From positions 1,426,001 to 1,490,000 of the forward strand of contig SADC01001112.1 of assembly GCA_004194705.1 (NCBI GenBank): a DNA stretch of 64,000 nt, read 5' to 3'. The first letter of the stretch is position 1. The number at the start of each line of letters is the position of its first letter. Of this stretch, positions 11,201 to 22,560 are shown one piece after another. Source of the stretch: Ditylenchus dipsaci (taxonomy: Eukaryota > Nematoda > Chromadorea > Rhabditida > Anguinidae). The notes below the pieces were generated by a model, which saw only the letters and a program-made list of their open reading frames with translations, was not told where the DNA came from and ran no database searches. The position numbers and the translations under genes are program-made.

Positions 11201-14200
11201 TCCATGTTGCAGCACAGATTCAAGCCTACAAAATCTATCTCAAAGAATTTTTTTTTTGGTGTAAGGTTGTCAAGATATGGTCTTTGAAATTTTTTTTTTC
11301 AAAAAATGAGCAAAATTGGAAACAATGAAGAAAACCTGAATTTTAGTCATTTTCCGTTTTTTTAAATAGCCATACCTAAACATTCTTACATTGAAATTTT
11401 TTTCTGTAAATTGGCTTTTGTAGCTCTTGAACTGCGCTACAACATTACATTAGAAGCTTTTGCATCACCGGGAATTGAATTGAAAATTTCATCGGCTGAA
11501 ATAATGAAAATGGCTGTAAGCCTGTCAAAAATGACAGAAGTTTTTAATCAATTTTTTCACAGCCGAATTCAAAATTTTTGTGAAAACCAAAAAATACGTC
11601 TTCAATCGCACATTCAGGGCTTTCAAACAAGCAAGCTTTGTTAAATATGTCTTAGTGAAAAAAAGTGAAAAAAAGTGAATTAGTGAAAAAAATTTTGCAG
11701 ACTCAAACAATTTTAATTTAAAAAAAAACACCCTGTATTTTGCCGTATATTATTCGTCAGTCTGGTCCTGAAAATTGAGAAGATTTCTATTTTATTGACT
11801 GTTTTTACAAGCTGCTGCAATTTCGCTATTATTAGGTTGGTGCATAAGTTTTAAACCATACAAATATTTAAATAAAAATTCATTTTCTTATCCAAAAATT
11901 TCTCTTATAACAAAATCCAAACAATAGGTTTGCAGCCCTGACTCTCTTCTTTAAAATGGCATATTGCTTTTAGCTTGATTTTTTTAGATAAGTCACCATT
12001 TGGGTCCAAACACTTGTCCAGTCATTTTGTGAAGTTGACCAGCGTTTTCATCACTTTCACTGGTCAAATGTTTTTATTGAATTTTGAGCGTCACGACAAA
12101 ATTTTATCACCATGTTGTAGCGCAGCTCAAGAGCTACAAAATGCACTTTACAGAATGATTTTTTGAAATCTGAGTGTTGATATATGGCCTTTTAGAAAAA
12201 ATAGATTTTCTGAAAAAATGGCCAAAATTTGAAAAAATTGGAAAAACTTGGATTTTGGCCATTTTTTCAGAAAATCTATTTTTTCTAAAAGGCCATATAT
12301 CAACACTCAGATTTCAAAAAATCATTCTGTAAAGTGCATTTTGTAGCTCTTGAGCTGCGCTACAACATGGTGATAACATATTGTTATGACGATTAAAATT
12401 CAATAAAACATTTGACCAGTGAAAGTGATGAAAACGCTGGTCAACTTCACAAAATGACTGGACAAGTGTTTGGAGCCAAATGGTGACTTATCTAAAATAA
12501 TCAAGCTAAAAGCAATATGCCATTTTAAAGAAGAGAGTCAGGGCTACAAAACCTATTGTTTGGATTTTGTTATAAGAGAAATTTTTGGATAAGAAAATAA
12601 ATTTTTATTTAAATATTTGTATGGTTTAAAACTTATGCACCAACCTAATAAATTCTGAGCTCTTCGATAAACGTCAACTTTTTAAAACTTGGGGGATTTT
12701 ATCGACATTTGTTTGGTAAACTTATACAAGTTTTAAAATAGAGGATAAAATTTAATAATAAAATTAAAGTCGATAATGGTGTGTAATTTTTGGGAGCAGA
12801 CAAAAATCACAGACAAAAGTGCCAGACTCTAGCCGGGAATAAATTTGAAGGAGCGTATATTTATGAAGAGTCTACTATATTCAATGAATTATTACTTTTT
12901 AAAACATGGTGGGATTTTATCGACACTTATTTGGTAAACTCATAAAAGTTTCGAAATATTACCTTCGCCAATGATAAAACAAATAGGAACCAGCCATCAA
13001 GAAGGCGACTAGCCTATTAGCAAAGACTAGAAATTGAGCATCTTCAAATTTATCCTCCAATAATGGATTTGCGATTTGGGGATATGCCCGTGTAATTATC
13101 CTCTCTTGGAAGAAGCCCATGCACACCAATGTCACCTACAACAACTCAATACACCAATTAGAATAATTATCGGTCTAAAAAATTACCTGTATGCCCAGGA
13201 AATATACAGAAATACGCATACAGTCCCGAAAAAAACGGTTGTTTTGAGTTGATGTGATGGATGTGCTAGTTTTTTGGAGACCATCCTGCTGTAAATTAGG
13301 GTTAGATTCTGGTGGTTTTGAACAACAACCCAAGGCTACCAAGCTGTATTCAGGATGGCCGACTGCAAAGGAGCGCAGCAGCTTATGGAAAGGTGATTGC
13401 CGGAAGTTTAAGTCGTTTTCTGAAAATGTATAGTTGATCATTTATATGGCTGAAATTGAATTTTGGGGCTTTAAGGACTGTGAACCCAAATTTTTAAATA
13501 GTGTCAGAAACAGAAAATTCGACCGTAGTATAGAAAGTTTCTGTTAGAAACCCCTCAAGAAACCCTTACCCCCCTTTACCCCTCCCCCCTCAAAAAAGCT
13601 ACTCGGTTTTACCGCCTACTCCCACCACCGCCAATAAGTTTCCAGGTACCCAAAAAAGCATACTTTTTTTTTGAAAAATGCTGAAATTAGTACGGGTTGT
13701 CCCTGAGCCCAATGTCTAGGGCTCGAAGCATAGCCTAAGAGCTAAACCTAATTGCTAAGCCTAAAAACTATTAGAAGTGGTGGGAGTGGGGAGGTGGTTA
13801 CTCGGTTTTTGTTAAAACCGAGTAGCGCCGAAACAACCACCCGCCGAAAACTCAAATCGTTTGAAATCAGTCGAATTATTTTGCTCTTAAACACTTGAAG
13901 AAGGTTTGTGACAAATGTATCTTCTGGTAGAGAGTTTCATTCTGAACAATTCTGGATGAAGAGATTTTTGTGTCGATCGTTTGTTACGGAACAAAACAGC
14001 TTTTAAAAATGTTACTTCCTGGAAATGAGTACTTTTTTAAACAGCTAGCAGATGATTCTCATTAAGTTTAATAAATTTATTTTTATCAAGTTTGATACCT
14101 ATCCAAGCCGCAATTCTTGCCGCTTCAAAATAAGCCCTTATATTATTTATTGCCCTCAGCTTAAAATTGAAAAATTATTTAAAATATGGCGAATTTATTT

Positions 14201-15281
14201 CCCAATAACGCACTAAATAGCATTCTTAAAAACAAAAACTATGCTTTCTATGTAGCTAAGATTCAGGACTTTCGAATAAGTGGTCATCCGTGACACGTCA
14301 GCCGAAAAACGACTACATAAAAACATTTTCGTCGAACTCGAAAAGCGGTGTAAACATTCACAAAGGGTATTTTTATGGTTGAAAAATGAAAAAAGTCAAA
14401 ATTCTGACACTGGATTCGTGATCAGCGTACCCGATTTGCTTAAAAACTGCTCTTGTAATAAAAAAAATGACGGGGGGGGGGGGTGGTGGCACGCTCCGGC
14501 TACGCCTCTGTAAAAGACCATAAGTATATTTTTTTAATCGATGAGATTTTTCAAGAAGATATACGGTAACTGCAAGCTGCTGCTTTTCTATCGCTTTATA
14601 CTTGTGCTGATAAATATTATCAGCGGTATTAAGCTGCCCACAATGAAGGTCGGATGTTAATTTCTGTCAATTTTCTTCTTTATTGTAAGTGCTCAGCGGA
14701 ATTTAATTTCCTTAGCCCTTCCATCTTTATATCTGGCCTTAATACCGCATCAATGTCAATGTCTCATCCTTAAATGTCGGTCCTTAAATATCGCGCCTTA
14801 AAATGTCGAGTCTTAAATGACGCATTCTTAAATGTCGCGTCCTCAAATGACGGGCCTTAAATGTCACCTTAAATGTTTAAAAAGTTATTTTTTAAGTGTC
14901 ATGATATTCAAACCTGCGGGTGTTAATGGAACGATTGTGTGATTTTCAAAAAACGGCCTGTAAAATCAGAATTCCTAAGGTTTTTGTTTAGAATGACAAA
15001 TTATAAAAGTCAGAAAATTTAAAAATTTAGATTAAAAAGGTGTCACTACATCGACAATTTAATCGATTGTGTTCTGACAAGACTGCATTTTTGTCGACTG
15101 AAAATACGGTCTAAGGTGATTTTTTCAACTCACCTTTACACCTCCTGGTCACAAACCGAATTAAGAAGTAAAACGGCAACACTACACTGCCATAACCAAC
15201 TAGAATTATTAACAATTTTGAAATCCAATAATCCTGCAAGTAAAATGTAGTGCTATCTTCAATCCCTTCCATTCTGAACAT
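8221..15281 (-). CDS. SLC35B2: Adenosine 3'-phospho 5'-phosphosulfate transporter 1 (PAPS transporter)
   Basis: A multi-pass nucleotide-sugar-type transporter of the SLC35B2/slalom family, which imports the sulfate donor PAPS into the Golgi lumen. Exons in transcript order: 15281-15134, 13419-13187, 13135-12963, 9972-9862, 9816-9541, 9220-9032 and 8442-8221 (TAG at 8221-8223). Family landmarks are [47 protein letters not shown] and MMTLRQ, in the expected order and spacing over seven exons. This separates it from the paralog SLC35B3. Exon junctions keep phase except between exons 3 and 4, where one base appears missing or a tiny exon was not found. The start is uncertain: ATGs at 15281 and 15272 are both possible, and an acceptor at 15317-15318 lies just upstream. 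Introns of 0.3-3 kb hold a CAGGGTG-type element and a mariner-type palindrome. Confidence 0.9.
8581..8667. repeat. GTGATTGGAAAA hairpin repeat
   Basis: GTGATTGGAAAAGCAAAAGC on the left is mirrored by a GGCTTT-rich segment ending TTTTCCAATCAC. The left half recurs at 9281-9345. Both copies lie in SLC35B2 introns. Confidence 0.65.
9281..9345. repeat. GTGATTGGAAAA repeat, half copy
   Basis: Nearly identical over about 60 bp to the left arm at 8581, but without the matching right arm. It is followed by a GGGGTGGGGGGTTAAAACCGAG segment related to 13560-13840. Confidence 0.6.
10107..10326. mobile_element. AGGGCCATTGCC-family palindrome, diverged copy
   Basis: The arms CCGCCAATTCAAAAATTTTT and GAGTTGGCGGAGAC, with central GGTTTCAAAC and GCTAGAAACC motifs, match the family at 7444-7680. 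The ends are degraded (AAAGGTGCA and CATGCCCCTTT). It sits in an SLC35B2 intron. Confidence 0.6.
10820..10862 (-). repeat. tRNA-like B-box fragment (SINE remnant candidate)
   Basis: On the minus strand GCAGGTTCGAATCCTGCC forms a T-arm with a perfect RNA polymerase III B box. No complete cloverleaf can be drawn around it, so I call it a tRNA-derived repeat fragment, not a tRNA gene. Confidence 0.45.
10954..11737. mobile_element. CAGGGTG-type palindromic TIR element
   Basis: The left end TACAGGGTGTTCTTTTAATT is mirrored by a right end finishing ACACCCTGTA, with TA at both margins. The arms are inverted over much of their length, including GTTTGAGTCTG/CAGACTCAAAC and AAAGCCCTGAATGTGCGATT. It carries the TGTAGC...GAGCTAC-type module shared with the mariner-type palindromes. 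No transposase is seen; it lies in an SLC35B2 intron. Confidence 0.75.
11832..12648. mobile_element. mariner-type palindromic element, copy A
   Basis: Both ends are TTAGGTTGGTGCATAAGTTT (inverted), the classic terminal repeat of a mariner subfamily, and TA flanks it on each side (11830-11831 and 12649-12650). The whole 817 bp is one imperfect palindrome folding at about 12240. It has no transposase. It lies inside an SLC35B2 intron. Copies B and C are at 33029-33639 and 34716-35508. Confidence 0.85.
13795..13842. repeat. CTCGGTTTT...AAAACCGAG hairpin
   Basis: GGTGGTTACTCGGTTTTTGT is mirrored by AAAACCGAGTAGCGCCGAAACAACCACC. Single arms occur at 9399-9455 and near 13598. It belongs to a short dispersed palindrome family in SLC35B2 introns. 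Confidence 0.55.
14405..14465 (+). mobile_element. MULE terminal-repeat fragment
   Basis: The motif GACACTGGATTCGTGATCAG with a downstream AAAACTGCTCTT matches the left terminal repeat of the MULE at about 17783-17845 (GACACCGGATTCATGTTCAG and AAACTGCTCTT). It is a detached piece in an SLC35B2 intron. Confidence 0.5.
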
Positions 15282-15316
15282 AAAATAGCATAAATAGCCG
15301 TTCTCCAAGGACCAGC

Positions 15317-15322
15317 CTGTAA
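15317..15322 (-). promoter_or_regulatory. 3' splice site upstream of SLC35B2 start
   Basis: On the minus strand AATTACAG precedes the candidate ATG at 15281 by 35 nt. It may be a trans-splice acceptor or the end of a 5'UTR intron. Confidence 0.4.
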
Positions 15323-15534
15323 TTTGTTTTGAATCAAATTAATTAGGTACTATTGCACTTTAGTAGCCCAATAAAATTTTAGAAGTCCAAAAAAACTTTA
15401 GTATTTCAAAGATATTTTAGTAATCCAATGGAAATCTAGCGGTCTAACGGAACAAGCTTTATTGCGATGTTACAAATCTTTTAAAAATAATTTACCTAAT
15501 ACCGTCGAAATTATTGCTCTAAGCTATTTTTAGA

Positions 15535-16250
15535 GGGTTAAAGGGCTGAATTGGGATGGGAAGGGACTGAAGAGGAGCCACTAATGACAGAGGTCCCACT
15601 AACAAGAAGATGTTGAACATTTTTTTAAATACTTATGCCTACCGCATGAATAAACTCTGGTATGGATGTTTTTATGCATCCAGAGTCACTTTCGAGTGAT
15701 TTGTGTCTAAGGTATGTAGGTGTGCGAATCTTAAGTCCAAGCACCCAAGACCCCACCCCCCCCCTCCCGAAAGGTGCGCAGGAAGCTTGGTAGGTTAGAG
15801 ATGCGCGCACTCACTTACCTTAGACATGATTCCGAGCAAGACTCTTGATCAAAAAATGCATATAGAGTCTCTTTAGAGAATCTTTGGCCCTATCCAATAA
15901 AATGGGGGAGGGGTTTCTTTGCCTTGGTTCCCCGTCTTGTTTTTTTTTTCTATATTTCAGGCTTTAGTATTAGGCGAGGGTAGGCCAGCCTACGTTAGGA
16001 TGGACTTAACACATCTTACAATTATGTTTAAATCCGTCCTAACACACACTGGTCTACCCTTGCCTGAGCCTAAAAAAATAACTGAAACAATTCAACAGGG
16101 GGACCAAAGCAAACACCATCCCCCCCCCCCCTTTTTTTGTTGGATAGGGCCCAGTCTTTTTAAAAGATGGTAGCAACAGCTAGAAAACTTCAGAGAGTGG
16201 CCATTTGTATTCCCTTTCCGTCCCAATGCAGCCCTTATTCCCTTTTTAGA
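15535..16250. mobile_element. Inverted-repeat element enclosing a GTCTAAGG hairpin
   Basis: The left arm has GGGCTGAATTGGGATGGGAAG, and the right arm has the inverted CCCTTTCCGTCCCAATGCAG. Between them sits GTCTAAGG hairpin copy 2 (15640-15870, minus orientation) and a CCCCCCCCCC tract. The same layout is seen at 30975-31898 and 39896-40519. Confidence 0.55.
15640..15870 (-). repeat. GTCTAAGG hairpin repeat, copy 2
   Basis: CACTTACCTTAGACATGATT and TGTGTCTAAGGTATGTAGGT form the inverted arms around a C-rich centre. It is in the opposite orientation to copy 1. Confidence 0.7.
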
Positions 16251-16599
16251 TTCTTAATAATTAGACTACTAAAGTGCTTCTGGACTACTCAGCTTTAATT
16301 GGACTACTAAAATTCAATTAACCCATGATTTGATATAAATTTAAAAAATGTTCTAGTTAAAATGATTTATTTGATAAAAAGCAGACAGAAGAAATCCAAA
16401 GGTGGTGAGAAATCGATATCATTACTTTTAGAAGGAAAAATGAAAAACTAATAATTTTTTGTACTTTTATAGTTAATCAGCAGAGAAAAAAAGAAGACTG
16501 GAGAGGATTTTCATTATTTTTAAAGGGCCATTGTCGTCTACGACAGCGGTTTTTCCTCGCCACTTTAAAAAAATTTCCTAATTATTGAACTTCTGTACG

Positions 16600-16657
16600 G
16601 GTAACATTCCTACCGGGAACATTCCCGGGAATATTTCCGGTTTATTCCCGGTTCGAA
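16600..16657. repeat. GGGAATATTCCC palindromic tandem motif
   Basis: A cluster of ACCGGGAACATTCCCGGGAA-type palindromic words. It directly follows a fragment of the AGGGCCATTGCC family (about 16525-16595). It resembles the arrays at the ends of the foldback-like elements, but no second array or target duplication is visible. Confidence 0.45.
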
Positions 16658-16999
16658 TCTTAGATTCGGACCGACAATGAAAAATCGGTCTGGATCTTTT
16701 CAAAAATAAAAATTTTAGCTAGAGTACAGAATACCTAAGTGACCCGGAATCGCTCAAAATCGTCTTTTTCGACGTTTCAACACATAATACATACATTTTC
16801 ATTCATGCTTAAACATGTTTTCAGGTGGCGGTCGACACTTATTTAATAAAGAATTTTTTGACCAAAAATTTACTTTTTGCCTTGGCCAAGATAGACCAAC
16901 TTGAAAGGGTGTCCAGATATCCTAAAATATATAACCACCGTATGTAATAGTATTCTATTATGATGAAAATTTCGATGTGTTCTCTAATCATTTTGATTC

Positions 17000-17072
17000 T
17001 CCATATGCATTTTATGATCAAGAGTCAAGGACTCTTGATATCAAGGACTCTTGATCATAAAATGCACATGGA
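17000..17072. repeat. Perfect hairpin, ATGCATTTTATGATCAAGAG
   Basis: The sequence ATTTTATGATCAAGAGTC is followed immediately by its reverse complement around ACTCTTGATATCAAGG. It belongs to the flank of the GTCTAAGG repeats, where TGATCAAGAGTCTTGCTCGG is common. Confidence 0.6.
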
Positions 17073-17326
17073 GACTCTTTTTGCCTAGCTCCAGTGACAA
17101 AACGAGGTAGAATACCTTGGTCCCCCAAGGCAAAAAGTCGAATTTTGGTCAAAAAATTTTTTTTCCAAAAATCAACTTTTTAGGTCAGAAAATGCCCGAA
17201 AACACCTTTTTATCGTTTTCAGCGCATAAGAATTACTTAAAAATGGTTAAAACCTGATTTTGAAAAAAAGTTGTTGGGGGGGGGGGGGTTATTCGCTGCT
17301 AGGGTCGGATTTTAGGACCTGCTGAG

Positions 17327-17982
17327 CACGAATATCACAAAATCGGATCTCCGAACATAAGTGCAATGCCCTTAATTATGCCAATTCTCACAGCGATTTA
17401 TTGAAAAATGGATAGTTTTTTCTTCAGGCTGGTGACCAGTGAATTTAGCTCAGCTTTTTATTTTATGCACATTAGAAAACCCTTTGTCTGAGCCTTCTAA
17501 CGGTATATCGTCTGCCTAAATTCAAAAAAATTATCATGGGTAAAAATTCAAAAGAAGCAATTTAGGCTGTTTTGAAAAACTTACAATTTTACTAAAAGAA
17601 TGAGAAATTTTCGCACAGATGCATGGAAACGGACTTCAGACTCAGAAACAGCATGAAAAATGGTATTAGAAGGTACGTTAATGTCAAATAAAATGAGCTT
17701 TTGGACTGTCTAGTAAGAGTAAAAAAGTGCCCAAAAAAAGTCTTTAAAAAAAGTTTGGCGTGAAAAAATTGCAAACTTGCAATATTGACACCGGATTCAT
17801 GTTCAGCATGGTCGATTTACTTGAGAAACTGCTCTTCGAAACAAAAAGTAATTGTCAAATTTTGAATTGCAAGTTTGCAATTCGGCATAGGGGCGTTTGG
17901 CGGTTGGCGGGACAAATGTCCCAAAAACCGCCAAACGGCTTACCAAAACGCCAAGCTTTTGAAATTTTTTAATTCATTTTTA
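17327..17982 (+). repeat. MULE left terminal inverted repeat
   Basis: It matches the right arm in reverse over several hundred bases, with a few small differences. The inner boundary is near AGCTTTTGAAATTTTTTAAT, where similarity ends. Confidence 0.8.
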
Positions 17983-18137
17983 TTTATTGTGCGGTCGTGT
18001 GTGTCTTTTACTATTTGTGCTCTCATAATTTTTTCCCCAAAGTCTCTTCTTGAGCCTTTTGATAGATTGTTACAAATGTTTGAGGACTTTTGCCATTATA
18101 AACCTTCCGTCGTTTATTTTACATCTCGTTTTTTAAG

Positions 18138-20838
18138 ATGAAGGATTTCAAGTGGACTAATGCCGATGTGACTGAAAATCTTCTGCTACTCAAAAACAAG
18201 AAAACTACGCCAGAAGATGTCGTGAACTTCTTGAAGAAGCAGTACAACAAGACGTGCGTGATGAAGACGATTTACCGTCACATGCCAAAGGAAATAACTG
18301 TTGATCCATACCTCACCGATGGAATTGTCGTGTAAGACTCGAGTTCTCCCTTGACGTATCAATGTTAACATTTATTCCAGGCCGCTGCAAACAAAATTTG
18401 CAAAAGAAATGCTAGCTGTCAAAGAGGGGTCTCATTATCGTGTCTACAAGAAGCACAGGGATATCTTCGAATGCATTGACTGCTTCCAGTATTTTTTTGA
18501 TTTTTCAGCTTGTTAGCATCACACTTTTGCATAATTTCAGTGCCAAAACTCGTCCGGCTCCACTTCCCACGCTAAAGAAGGTGCTCAGCCGTTATATTCT
18601 CAACAAGGGGATTCACGCCAGAGAATGTCGCCTCCATCCAATTAACAAGCTGATCGCTAGGGATATCGACCGAGTGATGCGAGAAGAAGCAGAAGCGAAT
18701 GCACTGATGAAGCCACAGGAAGCGCACGAAAAAGGACAACGACACGCTCTTAAAGTGGCCAAAAATGCTGGGCAAACAGGAAAGGAGCCGGATTCAATTT
18801 CAATTCTGTTTCCATCTTGGCACAGCGTCCGCAACCAGTACTATCGCCGAAGGAAGATGGCCGCAACTAATGTAAAAGATCCTTACGAACCGCCGGAGAT
18901 CTACGACAACACTTATCGTGCTTTTGTGATGAACAACAAGGAAAGGTTGGAAAATTTTCAGTCAGACTATGTCCTGTAGTTACACCTTTCACTTATAGGT
19001 GGCTTTCGCTTGCTGATAAGAAAAGTGGAGTGGTAATTTTTGCCTCGGAGGATGATTTCAGGGCATCTGGTCAATGCTCTCTTTTGATGGCCGACGGGAC
19101 TTTCGATTTGTGTCCGATTGGGTTTGCTCAGATCTTCATTATACATGGACTCGTAAGATTTTTCTCCGTTGAAGTTATTGACGTGTGTTAATTGCTGTCT
19201 TTAGTTCAAAGGAGAATGGATTGCGGTCACTACATGCCTTATGGAGAATCGTTTGGTAGCTAGCTACAATGTCATTTTCCAGCACTTGCAAGCAAAATGG
19301 GTTCAACTGGGAATCAAGCCAATATTCGAAAAGTTTCATTGTGACTATGAAAAGGCAGAAATGGGAGCAGCAATAAATGCATTTGGACTTGAAGTAGGTT
19401 TAATTTTTTCCTTTTCTCACAATTCTTTATTTTACGATCAATATTTTAGAAGATTAGAGGCTGTCTGTTTCACTACATTAAGGCAATTCTGCGCAACACA
19501 AATTCGCTCGGGTATCAGCAGCAATACCAGCAGGATAGTCACTTTCACAAGCTCGTTAGAATGACGATGGCTCTCCCTCTTCTTCCTAAAGATCAAGCTG
19601 CATCATCTTGGCGAGATTATCTCAAAAGCGCGTTGGAGATGGCTGGTGCATCAACTTTCTGCGACTACTTTGAAGAACAGTGGCTAAAGAAGAAGGCCAA
19701 CCTGTGGAACTTTTACCGCCTTCGTCATCGAACAACCAATGTTTGTGAGTCCTATAACTCTTTTTTGAAGCGGTTTGTTGTTTTAGCTTTTTTCATTTCA
19801 CGTTATCGCCTTTTTTGCAGACGAAATGGTGCATTACGAAGACCAGGGTGTACGTTGCTCTACCAATTCTTGCAAAAACTTCAATACCAGCAATCAGTGC
19901 GTATTATCCAGCTGGAGAGTGGGGAAAAGCCGAGGCCGCCAAACAAGCTTTACGCCGCCATTAATGATCGACTTGATGAGCTTTGGAATGATTTTGAGGT
20001 TAAGGTTAAATAACTATCAGGTCTTTTCAAAATTTTCTTCAGGAAAGCACTTCTAATGCCATGCACGATGTCAGCATTCTACCGGACACGCTAAATTTCC
20101 TTGCGTCTGCCAGCCATCTGCTTGCTAGAGCTGAGAAGAAAGAGCAACGCAAAGCTATGATGAAGAGGGCGAAAAGAATGAGAAAAGTTTTTGAGAGATC
20201 TATAAGACAGAACTCCAATATAGTGGTTGTGGAAGAAGTTGCAGCGCCTTTATGCCGGAAATTTCCTTGGGAGAAAAAAGAACCTGCAGAATTCTTTCCA
20301 ATAAAAGCCAATGGTCATTGCTTTTATGGGTTAGACTTAACTTAACACTAGGTTGTACTTGTGTACTTTTTCAATTATTCAGATCAATTGCGCTGGTTGT
20401 TTATGGCAGGGAGGATGAACAAGCAAGAGTTCGTAAGGAGCTGATGGGCTACCTGGCAAAAAATCGCACTGAGAAGTGGACTAATTGGATCTGCTCAAAG
20501 GATGATGTTGACGACTACATTAAAGATTATGCAACTACGCCGAGCGAAGACTTTGCTGAGAGAAAGCACTGGGGAAGTACGCAGCAATTGATTCTGGCCG
20601 CCCGTCTTTACAGTCGCAATTTCGTCGTGTTCCAGCCAGATGAAAGAATAAGGTTTTTACATTTCTCGGCTGCTTATGAAAATGTGAGCTTTTCTTTAGT
20701 GTGCTTGGTTATTGATAAGTGTGATTGTTAAAATTTTAGTTGAAAACTCCTCTGGTTCCAGGTCCGACTTCTATCATCCGCTATCAGCACAGCCACTTCG
20801 ATGTTGTGAGTCGAAACGATGAAATATTGAAAGACTAA
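18138..20838 (+). CDS. MULE transposase with C-terminal OTU cysteine-protease-like domain
   Basis: Spliced gene: exon 1 begins at 18138 (MKDFKW), with later exons starting near 18381, 18541, 19001, 19205 and onward. The N-terminal part has a CIDC motif followed by basic and His/Cys residues, possibly a FLYWCH-type zinc finger (low confidence). The core carries LLMADGTFD and FHCDYEKA, the first two acidic catalytic positions of the MULE DDE domain, followed by the RTTNVCESYNSFLKR motif typical of this group. The C-terminal exons encode an OTU-type domain: NGHCFYGS with the nucleophilic cysteine, continuing ALVVYG across an intron at about 20328-20381, and HSHFDVV with the catalytic histidine. 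The stop is at 20836-20838. Transposition and deubiquitinase-like activity are inferred from motifs only. Some internal junctions may contain frame errors, so activity is undecided. Confidence 0.82.
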
Positions 20839-20898
20839 ACGATCAAATATGTTTGTTATCTAATCACTTGTTTGTCAGTTGTTATTATTTTGAGGTTC

Positions 20899-20904
20899 AA
20901 TAAA
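20899..20904 (+). terminator. AATAAA poly(A) signal of MULE gene
   Basis: AATAAA lies about 60 nt after the transposase stop codon in the same orientation. Confidence 0.5.
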
Positions 20905-21452
20905 GTCATAGCGTCTTTTTGTAAAGTTATTTTAACTCGGGAGTGGGGACGTAGTGTAGTTATAGTGATCAAATTATTAAAAACTGGTCAAAGGTTCTTC
21001 CGTCCACAATAGGTTTCTTTCCCAATCCGTTTTTGGCCGACCCTCCACCATCCTATCCAAATTTCCTTAAATGGTGCCACACATCGTGTTATTTTTCCCG
21101 TTCACCGGCTGTCCGCCATTTTGTCGAAGCCAATTACTGACTTGGCTGACGGAGTGGTCACCGCGATTGTTGTGAGTCACTAAGTTATCTTGAGAAAGCT
21201 CTGCGAAAGCTGCGTGTCTAAATACGAGTTTAATTATCAGTAATTCGACCATAGGAAATAGGTATCTTTTCCAGCAGACAATTGACGTGTCTAATGGGAA
21301 TCTGAAACAAAAAGTTATAAATAAATAGGGTCCACAATAATAATATGTTAAAAGATAATACCAAGTTATTTAATACCTTGCTCTAAGAAATGACATAAAG
21401 CACCATAAATTTGATAAAAATGGAAAAACACCCGACCCTGCAAAAAGTTAGA

Positions 21453-22155
21453 ATGAATTTAAAAATTTCAAAAGCTTGGCGTTTTGTTAAGACGTTTGGC
21501 GGTTTTTGGGACATTTGTCCCGCCAACCGCCAAACGACTACGCACCTTGCAATTCTTTTACGCTAAACTTTTTTTGAATTCGAGCAGTTTCTCAAGTAAA
21601 TCGACCATGCTGAACATGAATCCGGTTATTTGACATAAACGCACCTTCTAATACCATTTTTCATGCTGTTACTCAATCTGAAGTCCGTTTTCATGCATCT
21701 GCGCAAAAATTCCCCATGCTCTTCAGTAAAATTGTAAGTTTTTCAAAACAGCCTAAATTGGTTCTTTTGAATTTTTACCCATGATAATTTTTTTGAATTT
21801 AGGCAGACGATATACGTTAGAAGGCTCAGACAAAAAAAAGCTGAGCTACATAAATTCACTGATTACCAGCCTGAAGAAAAAACTAATCATTTTTCAATGA
21901 GTCGCTGTGAGAATTAGCATAATTAAGGGCATTGAACTTATGTTTGGAGGGGCAACCGGACAAAGAAGGTTTTTAAGCATATTTGTCGCGCGACAAAAAA
22001 GATCTTTTTATTGGTGAATTCGGCTGTTTCGCCCGAATGTACCGAATAAAAAAGTCTTTTTTGTCGCGTGACCAAACATTTTAAAAATGTTTTGTTGCGC
22101 GACAATTACTTTTAAAAGTCTTTTTTATCCGGTTGCCGTTCGGAGGTCCGATTTT
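21453..22155 (-). repeat. MULE right terminal inverted repeat
   Basis: Inverted counterpart of 17327-17982, including CGTTTGGCGGTTTTTGGGAC and the GACCATGCTGAACATGAATC segment. It is split by the insertion at 21951-22137. Confidence 0.8.
21951..22137. mobile_element. 187-bp MITE nested in the MULE right repeat
   Basis: The ends are perfect inverted GGCAACCGGA and TCCGGTTGCC. It is bracketed by GTTTGGAGG (21942-21950) and GTTCGGAGG (22138-22146), a 9-bp target duplication with one mismatch (8 bp if shortened). The uninterrupted site is visible in the left MULE repeat. The inside is rich in TGTCGCGCGACA-type palindromes. A 9-bp duplication would fit a Mutator-type MITE; 8 bp would fit hAT. Confidence 0.8.
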
Positions 22156-22420
22156 TTTTTCAACACTTACATTTGCCCCTTCACAATACGAATAAATGTA
22201 AATGCAAATGGTATGTGAGAGAATACTAAAAGTGCTTAATTGATGACGAGTAGTTCAATTCTAGTTATAAAAACTTGAAAATTGGTTTTTGGGTGAAAAA
22301 AACTAACCTTTGGAAATAAAAGTAAGGATAAGTCGAAAATTTTCATTTAAATTTTCATTCGTATTGTGAAGGCGCAAGTGTAAGTGTAAAGCCTCGTGTC
22401 CAATTAGCGGATTTTCACCT

Positions 22421-22560
22421 TCACTCACACTCTCACTCTTCATTGGACACACAACAAACCTTTCACTCTCACTCTGACTTTGTCCCTCACTCTCACTTTC
22501 ACTCTCAGTGTGTGTCCAAAGTCAGAGTGAGAGTGAAAGGCAGACTGATAGTGAGAGTGA
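22421..22560. repeat. (CTCACT)n low-complexity tract with inverted half
   Basis: CACTCTCACT repeats are followed by an inverted GAGTGAGAGTGAAAGG copy. A similar tract is at 32190-32350. Part of a CAGTC-type pogo end follows at 22620-22696 (TATCGAGACTTGACTGTA). Confidence 0.6.

Larger units (their letters stand above)
17327..22155 (+). mobile_element. Autonomous-type MULE transposon encoding transposase and OTU domain
   Basis: About 4.8 kb with long (~650 bp) inverted terminal repeats: left roughly 17327-17982 and right roughly 21453-22155. Shared landmarks are CGTTTGGCGG...CCGCCAAACG, ATTTTCGCACAGATGCATG-type and CACCGGATTCATGTTCAGCA-type segments. Between them lies a spliced transposase gene. 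The right repeat is interrupted by a 187-bp element. The exact outer ends and the target duplication are unclear because the arms diverge there. Terminal-repeat fragments elsewhere (14405-14465, 29535-29940, 35778-36743) show the family has amplified in this genome. Confidence 0.85.
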
